NCBI GenBank assembly: GCA_037444725.1
Contig: JBBILW010000016.1
Location: forward strand, 1-16,886
Length of the DNA: 16,886 nt
Reading direction: 5' to 3'
Source of the DNA: CAIKKG01 sp037444725
GTDB taxonomy: Bacteria; Patescibacteriota; Minisyncoccia; UBA6257; GWB1-50-10
The translations under genes and the position numbers were made by a program. Each line of letters starts with the position of its first letter. Positions within the stretch are counted from its first letter, which is position 1. The notes under the pieces were generated by a model. That model did not search any database. It worked only from the letters and a program-made list of their open reading frames with translations, and had not been told where the DNA came from. Shown here in pieces: positions 11,552 through 16,886 of this stretch.

Positions 11552-11824
11552 ATGGCACATACAAAAGCTAAAGGTTCTACTAAATTAGGTCGCGATTCCG
11601 AATCAAAACGCCTCGGCGTCAAACTTTTTGACGGCGAAACGGTAAATGCGGGCGGCGTTATTGTTCGCCAGCGCGGCACGAAAGTGTATCCGGGCACGAA
11701 CGTAATCCGCGGAGGCGATGACACGCTCTACGCAAAGAAGGCGGGCACCATCAAATTCGCCACGAAAAAGAGGAACCATTTCGATGGTTCCAGGAAGTTC
11801 GTCAAAGTGGTGAATGTTCTCTAA
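11552..11824 (+). CDS. rpmA: 50S ribosomal protein L27 (bL27)
   Basis: A full-length 90-residue bL27, the large-subunit protein whose N-terminus reaches the peptidyl transferase centre. MAHTKAKGSTKLGRDSESKRLGVKLF at the start closely follows the bL27 consensus, and GGVIVRQRGTKVYPGTNV and GGDDTLYAKKAG are the core. It begins directly with MAH, so it lacks the cleaved N-terminal extension seen in many Firmicutes. The usual neighbour rplU (bL21) is not next to it. Its stop is 4 nt from that of the convergent rplI, with no room for a terminator. Confidence 0.97.
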   Translation: MAHTKAKGSTKLGRDSESKRLGVKLFDGETVNAGGVIVRQRGTKVYPGTNVIRGGDDTLYAKKAGTIKFATKKRNHFDGSRKFVKVVNVL

Positions 11825-11828
11825 CGAA

Positions 11829-12269
11829 TTACTTCTCCTCTTTAACCTCGACAGTGACTTCCGCGATGATGCCATCGCCAAAGTCCACAGACACTCGGCT
11901 CGCGCCGAGTGTTTTTATAGGATGCTCCATAACCACCTTCCCCTCTCCCGCCTCGAAGCGTGCGAGTTCTTTTTCAATATCTTTTGCGTTTACCGAACCG
12001 AAGAGCTCTCCCTTCTCGCCCGCGCGCAGTTCGAACTTCAACTTCAAATCGCCAAGCGATTTCGCGAGCTTTTTAAGGCGCGCAATACGCGCTTCATTTG
12101 CTGCGTTTTTTTCTTCCGCTTGTTTTTTGACCGTCGAAACGATTGCGCTCGTCGCTATTTTTACGACGCCTTTCGGCAGCAGCGCGTTGCGCGCATATCC
12201 GTCATTCACTTCGCGCACCTCGCCCTTCCTGCCGACGCCTTTAACGTCTTTCAGTAATACTACTTTCAT
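11829..12269 (-). CDS. rplI: 50S ribosomal protein L9 (bL9)
   Basis: A 146-residue bL9 of usual length. MKVVLLKDVKGVGRKGEVREVNDGYARNALLPKG-like N-domain (residues 1-34) matches the family signature, a long charged helix (about 41-75) connects, and the C-domain includes GELFGSVNAKDIEKEL and GKVVME. It begins 8 nt after the S41 peptidase stop and is probably co-transcribed with it. Some CPR groups are reported to lack bL9, so its presence helps argue for a Parcubacteria-type lineage over a Microgenomates-type one. Confidence 0.96.
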   Translation of the reverse strand: MKVVLLKDVKGVGRKGEVREVNDGYARNALLPKGVVKIATSAIVSTVKKQAEEKNAANEARIARLKKLAKSLGDLKLKFELRAGEKGELFGSVNAKDIEKELARFEAGEGKVVMEHPIKTLGASRVSVDFGDGIIAEVTVEVKEEK

Positions 12270-12277
12270 ATGTAAAA

Positions 12278-13546
12278 TTATTTCTTCGCCAACAATTCCG
12301 CATCGATAACCTGCAGCGCCTTATCCATCTGCGGGTCGCGCTTCTTTGTGTAATCCTCGTCCGTCATCTTCACCTCGATATCGGGCTTAAGTCCAAGCTT
12401 ATCAATCTTTGTACCTTTCGGCGTGTACCAATGCGCAATCGTTACTTTGATTTCTGCCTGATCGCTCATCGGCGTCAATTCCTGCACGCTTCCCTTACCG
12501 AACGATTTCTCGCCAATAAGTTTAATGCCGCGGTTATCGCGAAGCGCGCCTGCAAGAATTTCAGATGCTGATGCCGAGCCGCTGTTAATGAGCACCACCA
12601 TCGGGATATTCGCGAGCGCCTCATTGCCGTGCGCTTCAAGCACCTCGTCAGGACCGCTGCGCTTTCTCTCACGCACCACCACGCTGCCGTCCTTCAGCAG
12701 CCAGCCGCCAAGATTCGTAGCCACATCTAAGAAGCCTCCCGGATTGCTGCGCAAATCAAGCACGATGCCATTCGCACCTTCCTGCAATGCCTTTACCGAA
12801 GAATTGTAGAACAACTGCGGCACATTCGCGTTGAAATTATAGAGCTTCATCACCGCCACTTTCTGGCCCGATGCCAAAGTCTTTACCTCCGTATCGAGCG
12901 TGGGAACCTGAATGATGGCGCGTGTTATTTTGAAATCCTTCGCCTCCCTCCAGCCCGTGCGGAAAATCGAAAGCGTTACCACGGTGCCGGGCTCGCCACG
13001 AATGAGCTTCACCGCCTCTTCAACCGAAAGCCCTGTTGTATCCTTGTCGTTAATCTTCCAGATGCGGTCCATCGGGCGCAAACCTACCGCCTCTGCAGGA
13101 TTTCCCTTAATCGGCGAAACAATCACGAGCTGCTCATCGCGGATGCCGATTTCTGCACCGATACCGCCGAAGCTGCCGTTCAAATCATCCTGGAACTTCT
13201 TTGCGTCGCTCGTGTTGAAATACGTCGTATACGGGTCATCGAATGCGCCAAGCATGCCCTTAATGGCACCCTCCATGAGTTTCTGGTCACTCACCTGCGA
13301 CGCATCTACGAATTTCGATTTCGCGATATCTACCGCCTCCCAAAAAAGATTGAAATCGGAATCCAAGAGCTGCTTGCTGTCCGTGATGCGGATGGAATGC
13401 GAGTAACCATAACGATAGCCCGCGAATGCGGCACCGCTCATTGCCACAAGCAAAAACAGCACAATCGCCGTAGTGGCTACAGCGCGTTTTGCGGGGTGGC
13501 CGTTTGGAAACCTCGTTTTAAAGAATTCGGATATTTTACGTTTCAT
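12278..13546 (-). CDS. S41 family carboxyl-terminal processing peptidase
   Basis: A 422-residue CtpA/Prc-type serine protease that cleaves near protein C-termini outside the cytoplasmic membrane. Residues 22-44 are a signal anchor. The N-terminal helical domain has MLGAFDDPYTTYF (98-110). The PDZ domain (about 118-205) has GSFGGIGAEIG, IVSPIKGNPAEAVGLRPMDRI and LIRGEPGTVVTL. The catalytic domain has VLDLRSNPGG (262-271), the nucleophile S326 in GSASASEI and the general base K351 in SFGKGSVQ; the 25-residue spacing between them matches E. coli Prc (S452/K477). Q355 completes the usual triad. It lies 25 nt after the 2H phosphoesterase gene and is followed closely by rplI. Confidence 0.95.
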   Translation of the reverse strand: MKRKISEFFKTRFPNGHPAKRAVATTAIVLFLLVAMSGAAFAGYRYGYSHSIRITDSKQLLDSDFNLFWEAVDIAKSKFVDASQVSDQKLMEGAIKGMLGAFDDPYTTYFNTSDAKKFQDDLNGSFGGIGAEIGIRDEQLVIVSPIKGNPAEAVGLRPMDRIWKINDKDTTGLSVEEAVKLIRGEPGTVVTLSIFRTGWREAKDFKITRAIIQVPTLDTEVKTLASGQKVAVMKLYNFNANVPQLFYNSSVKALQEGANGIVLDLRSNPGGFLDVATNLGGWLLKDGSVVVRERKRSGPDEVLEAHGNEALANIPMVVLINSGSASASEILAGALRDNRGIKLIGEKSFGKGSVQELTPMSDQAEIKVTIAHWYTPKGTKIDKLGLKPDIEVKMTDEDYTKKRDPQMDKALQVIDAELLAKK

Positions 13547-13571
13547 ACGTACCTCTATTTAATCAGATTAT

Positions 13572-14066
13572 TTACCCCCGCGCCATCCTCAAAATTTCCG
13601 TGTATTGGGTGCCGTTTTCCGTCGTTGTTGATGATAAAAGTTCGATTGCGTAGCCATCGCAGCGGTTCGCGCACACCCATTTCAAGGGGCCGAAATCTTC
13701 CGTGTGCCTCGTCGGGAATTTGGCGAGCGTGATATGTCCGCGATATTCGCGCACCTCATCGTCCCACTTCACGCCATTGCGCTTTAATGCGTCCGTGAGC
13801 TTTGCACGAAACGCGGCGAGAAATTGCGTGGCATTTTCGGAGAGCGTGAGCCAAATCATACGCGGTTCATGGTGCGGCGGCGCGAATATGATATCGCCTG
13901 TCGAAAGCGGTTTGTATTCGAAACCTTCCATCGAAGCCTCCATCGATTCGCGAATTTTGGGAATCATCGTCTCATCCTGTTCGCCCAAAAATACGAGCGT
14001 AACGTGCCACTTTTCACGCGGCTCGAATTTCACGGGCTGCGTGAGTCGCGACTGAACCACTTTCAC
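13572..14066 (-). CDS. thpR: 2'-5' RNA ligase family (2H phosphoesterase), N-terminus cut off by in-frame TAA
   Basis: This open part encodes most of a ThpR/LigT-type 2H phosphoesterase, which opens 2',3'-cyclic phosphates and can join 2'-5' RNA ends. Both HxT catalytic motifs are present: H21-V-T23 in WHVTLVFLG and H111-I-T113 in RGHITLAKF. The first open start is a GTG at 14066, but the normal beta strand at the N-terminus (family form: MRLFIAI..P) is missing from this frame. It is found just upstream in the same frame, at 14088-14132, separated by a TAA at 14085-14087. Either the gene is a recent pseudogene, the base call is wrong, or a shortened protein is made. Active-site residues are intact. 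The S41 peptidase gene follows after 25 nt. Confidence 0.85.
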   Translation of the reverse strand: MKVVQSRLTQPVKFEPREKWHVTLVFLGEQDETMIPKIRESMEASMEGFEYKPLSTGDIIFAPPHHEPRMIWLTLSENATQFLAAFRAKLTDALKRNGVKWDDEVREYRGHITLAKFPTRHTEDFGPLKWVCANRCDGYAIELLSSTTTENGTQYTEILRMARG

Positions 14067-14132
14067 TTCCTTTTCTATCTCGTCTTATGCTTCTTCAGGA
14101 GGAACTACCGCGATAAACAAGCGCCTTTTCAT
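14067..14132 (-). pseudogene. Detached N-terminus of the 2H phosphoesterase with in-frame stop
   Basis: From ATG at 14132 the frame reads MKRRLFIAVVPPEEA, then TAA (14085-14087), then DEIEKE and directly on into the downstream 2H gene with no frameshift. The LFIAVVPPEE segment is the family's first strand. One base change (for example AAA to TAA) would explain the break. Confidence 0.85.
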
Positions 14133-14161
14133 TAGTTCAATAATAGCATACAATCACGGTA

Positions 14162-14440
14162 ATGCCGCTTCACGAGGACTACCTCAAAACCTTGAGAGAA
14201 CGGGCATCGAAGAGCAGAATTTACCGCAAATATCAGCTGACCGGTATTACGCTCGCGAGCATCCTAAACGACGAAGAGCACAAGGCGCTCTACATCAAAC
14301 TCGCCAAACAGCATGATGCGGATAAGCTTCTTACACTCGCGAAGCGCATAGCGGACAAGAAGAACATCAAAAACAAAGGAGCGTACTTTATGAGAGTATT
14401 CTTTTCGGACGATGACGCACCCAATAGTCACCATACATAA
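14162..14440 (+). CDS. Small hypothetical protein overlapping def
   Basis: A 92-residue soluble, basic and mostly helical protein, beginning MPLHEDYLKTLRERASKSR. I do not recognise a family. The central part (LTGITLASILNDEEHKALYIKLAKQHDADKLL in overlapping pieces around residues 26-57) has heptad-like hydrophobic spacing. It overlaps the def start by 29 nt on the same strand, so it is translated from the same transcript as def and fmt. It starts 29 nt from the divergent 2H gene start, which leaves only a very short promoter region. Confidence 0.75.
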   Translation: MPLHEDYLKTLRERASKSRIYRKYQLTGITLASILNDEEHKALYIKLAKQHDADKLLTLAKRIADKKNIKNKGAYFMRVFFSDDDAPNSHHT

Positions 14441-14921
14441 AAAAGAGGACGAAAAATTTCTCCGCACGAAGACGGTTCCTTTTGATTTCAAAGCATTCAC
14501 TAAGAAGGAGCTCGCCGACCTCGTGAAGGAAATGCGCGCCACCTGGCACCGCCACCATGGCGTCGGTCTTTCGGCCAATCAAATCGGACGCAACGAACGC
14601 TTCTTCGTAGCGCAGGTTCCCGACACGCAGGGAAAGCAGCACTTTTACGCGATTTTCAATCCCCAAATCATCAAAACTTCCGATGAGATGGAAACCGTTG
14701 AGGAGGGGTGTCTTAGCGTCCCGCACGTATGGGGACCGACGCCGCGCCACTATCGCGTGACGCTCGAAGGATACGACATACACGAACGCAAAATCCGCAT
14801 CAAAGCATGGGGGCTTCTCGCGCGCGTATTTCAGCACGAGTGCGACCACTTGGGCGGCGGACTTTTCTTGGATAAAGCAACATCGGTTGAAAAATTAGTG
14901 CCGAAAGAAGAGAAAAAATAA
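14412..14921 (+). CDS. def: Peptide deformylase
   Basis: A 169-residue deformylase, which removes the formyl group from the N-terminal methionine of new proteins. Motif I is G50-VGLSANQ57 (consensus GxGLAAxQ), motif II E99-G-C100-type EEGCLSVP (97-104), and motif III QHECDHLGG (141-149). Metal ligands are C100, H142 and H146, and the catalytic glutamate is E143. Motif I has Ser-Ala-Asn where many bacterial enzymes have Ala-Ala-Pro, a tolerated variation. It sits 14 nt before fmt, the enzyme that adds the formyl group, an arrangement common in bacteria. Confidence 0.96.
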   Translation: MTHPIVTIHKKEDEKFLRTKTVPFDFKAFTKKELADLVKEMRATWHRHHGVGLSANQIGRNERFFVAQVPDTQGKQHFYAIFNPQIIKTSDEMETVEEGCLSVPHVWGPTPRHYRVTLEGYDIHERKIRIKAWGLLARVFQHECDHLGGGLFLDKATSVEKLVPKEEKK

Positions 14922-14935
14922 ATAATCTATCACCC

Positions 14936-15796
14936 ATGCGCTACGCTTTCTTCGGCTCGCCCGAATTCGCCGCGATAATTCTCGAAAAACTCATTGGCGC
15001 AGGATTTCCTCCCGCACTTCTCGTGTGCAACCCTGACCGACCTGTGGGCAGGAAAAAGATAGTTACTGCACCCGCCGCAAAGCAGAGCATCCTTGCACAA
15101 GACGAATCTATCCGTGAACAAATTGAGATACTCCAGCCGGAAAAAGTTACCGAAATCGAGGAGCAGCTCCGCGCAGGAAATTACGATCTCTTTATCGTCG
15201 CAGCGTACGGTCTTATTATTCCCAAACGCATTTTAGAAATTCCCCGCCTTGGCACTATCGGCGTGCATCCTTCGCTTCTGCCGCGCTTCCGTGGAGCAAC
15301 GCCCATTCAGTCAGCATTGCTCTCAGACGATAAAGAAACGGGTGTTTCACTCTTCGTGGTAGACGACAAAGTTGACCATGGCGCAGTGCTTTCTGAAGAA
15401 ACGTACGAAGCATTCGACCTGGCTTCAGTAAATTATGCGACGCTCCACGATGGACTCGCGCATCTTGGCGCAGAGATGCTTATCCGCACACTACCGGACA
15501 TCGAGAAAGCGATAAGGGATGCGCAGCCGCAGGACGAATCAAAAGCTACTCTTACTTCAAAATTCAAAACGGAAGACGGCTTTGTTCCCGAGCATGAGCT
15601 TCAGGACGCCGTTTCGGGCATGAATCCAGAGCTCGTGAAGACAATAGACAGAAAAATCCGCGCATTAGGCGGCGGCATGGGTATTTATACGATTATTAAA
15701 GACAAGCGCACAAAATTATTGGAGGCGGAAGTTCGCGGCGGTAAGCTCGTGTTGAAACGCGTTCAAGAGGCCGGCAAAACGCCTAAGACGCTTTAA
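14936..15796 (+). CDS. fmt: Methionyl-tRNA formyltransferase
   Basis: A 286-residue Fmt, which formylates Met-tRNA(fMet) using 10-formyl-tetrahydrofolate. The N-terminal Rossmann-like domain begins YAFFGSPEFA (3-12). VHPSLLPRFRGATPIQ (110-125) is the folate/active-site loop, with catalytic H111, and D147 in VDHGAVL is the conserved aspartate. Residues about 205-286 are the C-terminal OB-like tRNA-binding domain. The third classical active-site residue, asparagine in N-x-H (N106 in E. coli), is glycine here (G109-V-H111). It is a little shorter than E. coli Fmt. It follows def closely and its stop overlaps a tiny convergent ORF. Confidence 0.94.
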   Translation: MRYAFFGSPEFAAIILEKLIGAGFPPALLVCNPDRPVGRKKIVTAPAAKQSILAQDESIREQIEILQPEKVTEIEEQLRAGNYDLFIVAAYGLIIPKRILEIPRLGTIGVHPSLLPRFRGATPIQSALLSDDKETGVSLFVVDDKVDHGAVLSEETYEAFDLASVNYATLHDGLAHLGAEMLIRTLPDIEKAIRDAQPQDESKATLTSKFKTEDGFVPEHELQDAVSGMNPELVKTIDRKIRALGGGMGIYTIIKDKRTKLLEAEVRGGKLVLKRVQEAGKTPKTL

Positions 15797-15900
15797 AACC
15801 CCTGCGCGAACGTCGCAATTTCGGGGAAGAAAATCACTCCTAACAGAAACAGGAATATTCCGATTATCCAGAATATGAGATGGGAATGCGTGGGATGCAT
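15793..15900 (-). CDS. Possible 35-aa membrane microprotein
   Basis: On the minus strand an ATG at 15900 opens a 35-codon frame beginning MHPTHSHLIFWIIGIFLFL, a single strong transmembrane segment followed by a short amphipathic end (EIATFAQGF). It fills most of the gap between fmt and the AlkD-like gene and overlaps the fmt stop by 4 nt. The hydrophobic profile favours a real gene, but no Shine-Dalgarno site is clear and short hydrophobic frames arise by chance. Confidence 0.4.
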   Translation of the reverse strand: MHPTHSHLIFWIIGIFLFLLGVIFFPEIATFAQGF

Positions 15901-15925
15901 ATGTTCTCATATATTCTACCACTCA

Positions 15926-16630
15926 TTAGTTTCCGCGACTCATTATTTTTTCCCGTTCTTTTGCACTAAAGTGCTCTATCGCGTAGCGGAGCGCCGTGCG
16001 TGGCATCCGTGTTCTGTGGGTATCTAAAAATCGTACTAATGTAGGTTTTGAGCGCTTGCCCACCTCACGAAGCATCCAACCTGTTGCCTTATGCATCAGG
16101 GTCTGCGTGTCCGAGAGCAACATCTCCGCAAGTTTCAACGTATCTCTAAAATCATTATTTCTTATAAACATACCGGACGCGAGTATCGCAATGCGACGCT
16201 CCCAGATATTGTTTGATTTCACGAGTTTATAAAGAATGCCCCTATCTTTATCTGATAAATACACGCCTAGAATATAGGGCGCCGAGGAATCCACGAGATC
16301 CCAATTATTCACACGCTTTGCGTTCGCTAGGTAAAACTTTGCGATGCGTTCCTGTGTTTTCTTGTCCCCCGCCTGAAACTCGGCGACAAGAATAATGAGC
16401 GCGGTCAGCCGGCACTCGTGATATTTGCTTAGCAAAAGCTTTTTAATTTCCGGCAGGGGAAGTGTTTTGAATTGTCTTGCAATCTTCCTCTGTTCGGGGA
16501 CCGTGACACCGATGAACACATCGCCGTGGCCATACTCGCCTTTCCCTGTTTTAAAAAACCAGGCAGAGCTTTTCGCTTTCGCCGGCGAACCGCGCTTTTT
16601 GAGTTCTTGTTCTACGTTCTTCGCGTTCAT
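15926..16630 (-). CDS. AlkD-like DNA alkylation repair protein (HEAT-repeat glycosylase)
   Basis: A 234-residue helical-repeat protein of the AlkC/AlkD family, which removes alkylated bases from DNA without flipping them. Family landmarks are GDVFIGVTVPEQRKIARQF (36-54), YHECRLTALIIL (70-81), NNWDLVDSSAPYILG (108-122), NIWERRIAIL (141-150) and MHKATGWMLREVGKR (179-193). W110, D114 and W143 fit the catalytic Trp/Asp/Trp set of Bacillus cereus AlkD (W109, D113, W187 in that protein), though the third is placed by motif and not by alignment. ATG at 16630 is preferred; an upstream in-frame start at 16696 would add a hydrophobic stretch lying across the divergent gene. Transcribed away from the gene at 16686. 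Confidence 0.9.
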   Translation of the reverse strand: MNAKNVEQELKKRGSPAKAKSSAWFFKTGKGEYGHGDVFIGVTVPEQRKIARQFKTLPLPEIKKLLLSKYHECRLTALIILVAEFQAGDKKTQERIAKFYLANAKRVNNWDLVDSSAPYILGVYLSDKDRGILYKLVKSNNIWERRIAILASGMFIRNNDFRDTLKLAEMLLSDTQTLMHKATGWMLREVGKRSKPTLVRFLDTHRTRMPRTALRYAIEHFSAKEREKIMSRGN

Positions 16631-16636
16631 GCAAGT

Positions 16637-16644
16637 AGTATAAT
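16637..16644. promoter_or_regulatory. Shared -10 region between AlkD-like gene and divergent gene
   Basis: AGTATAAT reads TATAAT on the plus strand (16639-16644) and TATACT on the minus strand (16637-16642). Either would start transcription within a few bases of the corresponding gene. No good -35 is visible for either direction, so this is weak. Confidence 0.35.
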
Positions 16645-16685
16645 TGTAAATGAACATAAATAAAGGTCGCAAAAATACGACGCTC

Positions 16686-16886
16686 ATGAAAAACATAAAC
16701 TACGATCTCTTGAAGCTCCTCCACATGTCGCTTGATAAGATATGGAGACTCGAAAAGTACTATATCAACGACTCGGACGAGGCGAAGTGCCACAGCGCAC
16801 CTGCAATGAGGAAGATGCTCGAAGAGGAGAAGAAACAGGCCGAAACGCTCCGCGCTGAAATAAAAGCGCGAATGGATGCAGGGAAG
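16686..16886 (+). CDS. Hypothetical coiled-coil protein, 3' end outside window
   Basis: An open frame of 67 codons that runs off the window. It begins MKNINYDLLKLLHMSLDKIW, followed by a charged helical region (about 41-64, with MLEEEKKQAETLRAEIKAR) typical of a coiled coil. An in-frame ATG at 16650 would add MNINKGRKNTTL, but TATAAT at 16639-16644 would place the transcript start near 16651, favouring 16686. I do not recognise a family. Confidence 0.6.
   Translation, partial: MKNINYDLLKLLHMSLDKIWRLEKYYINDSDEAKCHSAPAMRKMLEEEKKQAETLRAEIKARMDAGK

Noticed and set aside
14085..14087. TAA in the 2H gene as stop-codon recoding
   Set aside because: Several nearby genes end in TAA, and known recoding in CPR groups affects TGA. 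TGA codons do not interrupt the genes here either.

Overview
The window looks like part of a Patescibacteria/CPR chromosome, most likely a Parcubacteria-type lineage. The evidence is its compact single-copy housekeeping genes (dprA, topA, rmuC, rpmA, rplI, def, fmt), very short intergenic gaps, few obvious Shine-Dalgarno sites, many small membrane proteins, and an orphan PilO-like type IV pilus gene. Lineage is an inference from gene content; no marker gene was searched. The first 14 bases are the end of an Illumina sequencing adapter, so the window starts at a contig end and its first gene is cut there.

Layout. (1) 13-2548, minus strand: a tight four-gene operon with a large tandem cytochrome b5-like surface protein, a small anchored Pro-rich protein, a membrane-anchored MAPR/cytochrome b5-like heme protein, and a truncated ferric-reductase/NOX-type transmembrane heme and FAD protein. 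Together they look like a small electron-transfer chain across or at the cell membrane. (2) 2549-2987: tRNA-Ile(GAT) and tRNA-Ala(TGC), minus strand, followed by a nested repeat structure with two terminators. (3) 2992-6870: a small membrane protein and PilO-like protein (minus), divergent from dprA-topA (plus, 1-nt overlap). (4) 6878-9165, minus: a membrane protein, rmuC and a nucleotidyltransferase-fold protein. (5) 9194-10990: a GC-rich island of two divergent genes (a lipoprotein with an IPT/TIG domain and a two-TM protein) with good sigma70-type promoters, clear Shine-Dalgarno sites and terminators at both ends. (6) 11001-11336: tRNA-Leu(GAG) followed by a copy of the same repeat found after tRNA-Ala. 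(7) 11352-13546: a small membrane protein, rpmA (plus), and rplI plus an S41 carboxyl-terminal peptidase (minus). (8) 13572-15796: a 2H phosphoesterase/RNA ligase gene broken by an in-frame TAA, then a small unknown gene overlapping def, followed by fmt. (9) 15793-16886: a tiny membrane ORF, an AlkD-like DNA glycosylase, and a divergent unknown gene that runs off the window.

The most unusual signal is the repeat after tRNA-Ala and tRNA-Leu. In both places the order is tRNA, terminator, a segment complementary to that tRNA's own T-arm, a conserved core of about 100 nt with two strong hairpins (one with a compensatory base pair), a direct copy of that tRNA's own T-loop to discriminator end, and a second terminator. 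I do not recognise this as a named element. It could be a small mobile or integrating element that uses tRNA 3' ends, or a structured RNA acting on tRNA maturation.
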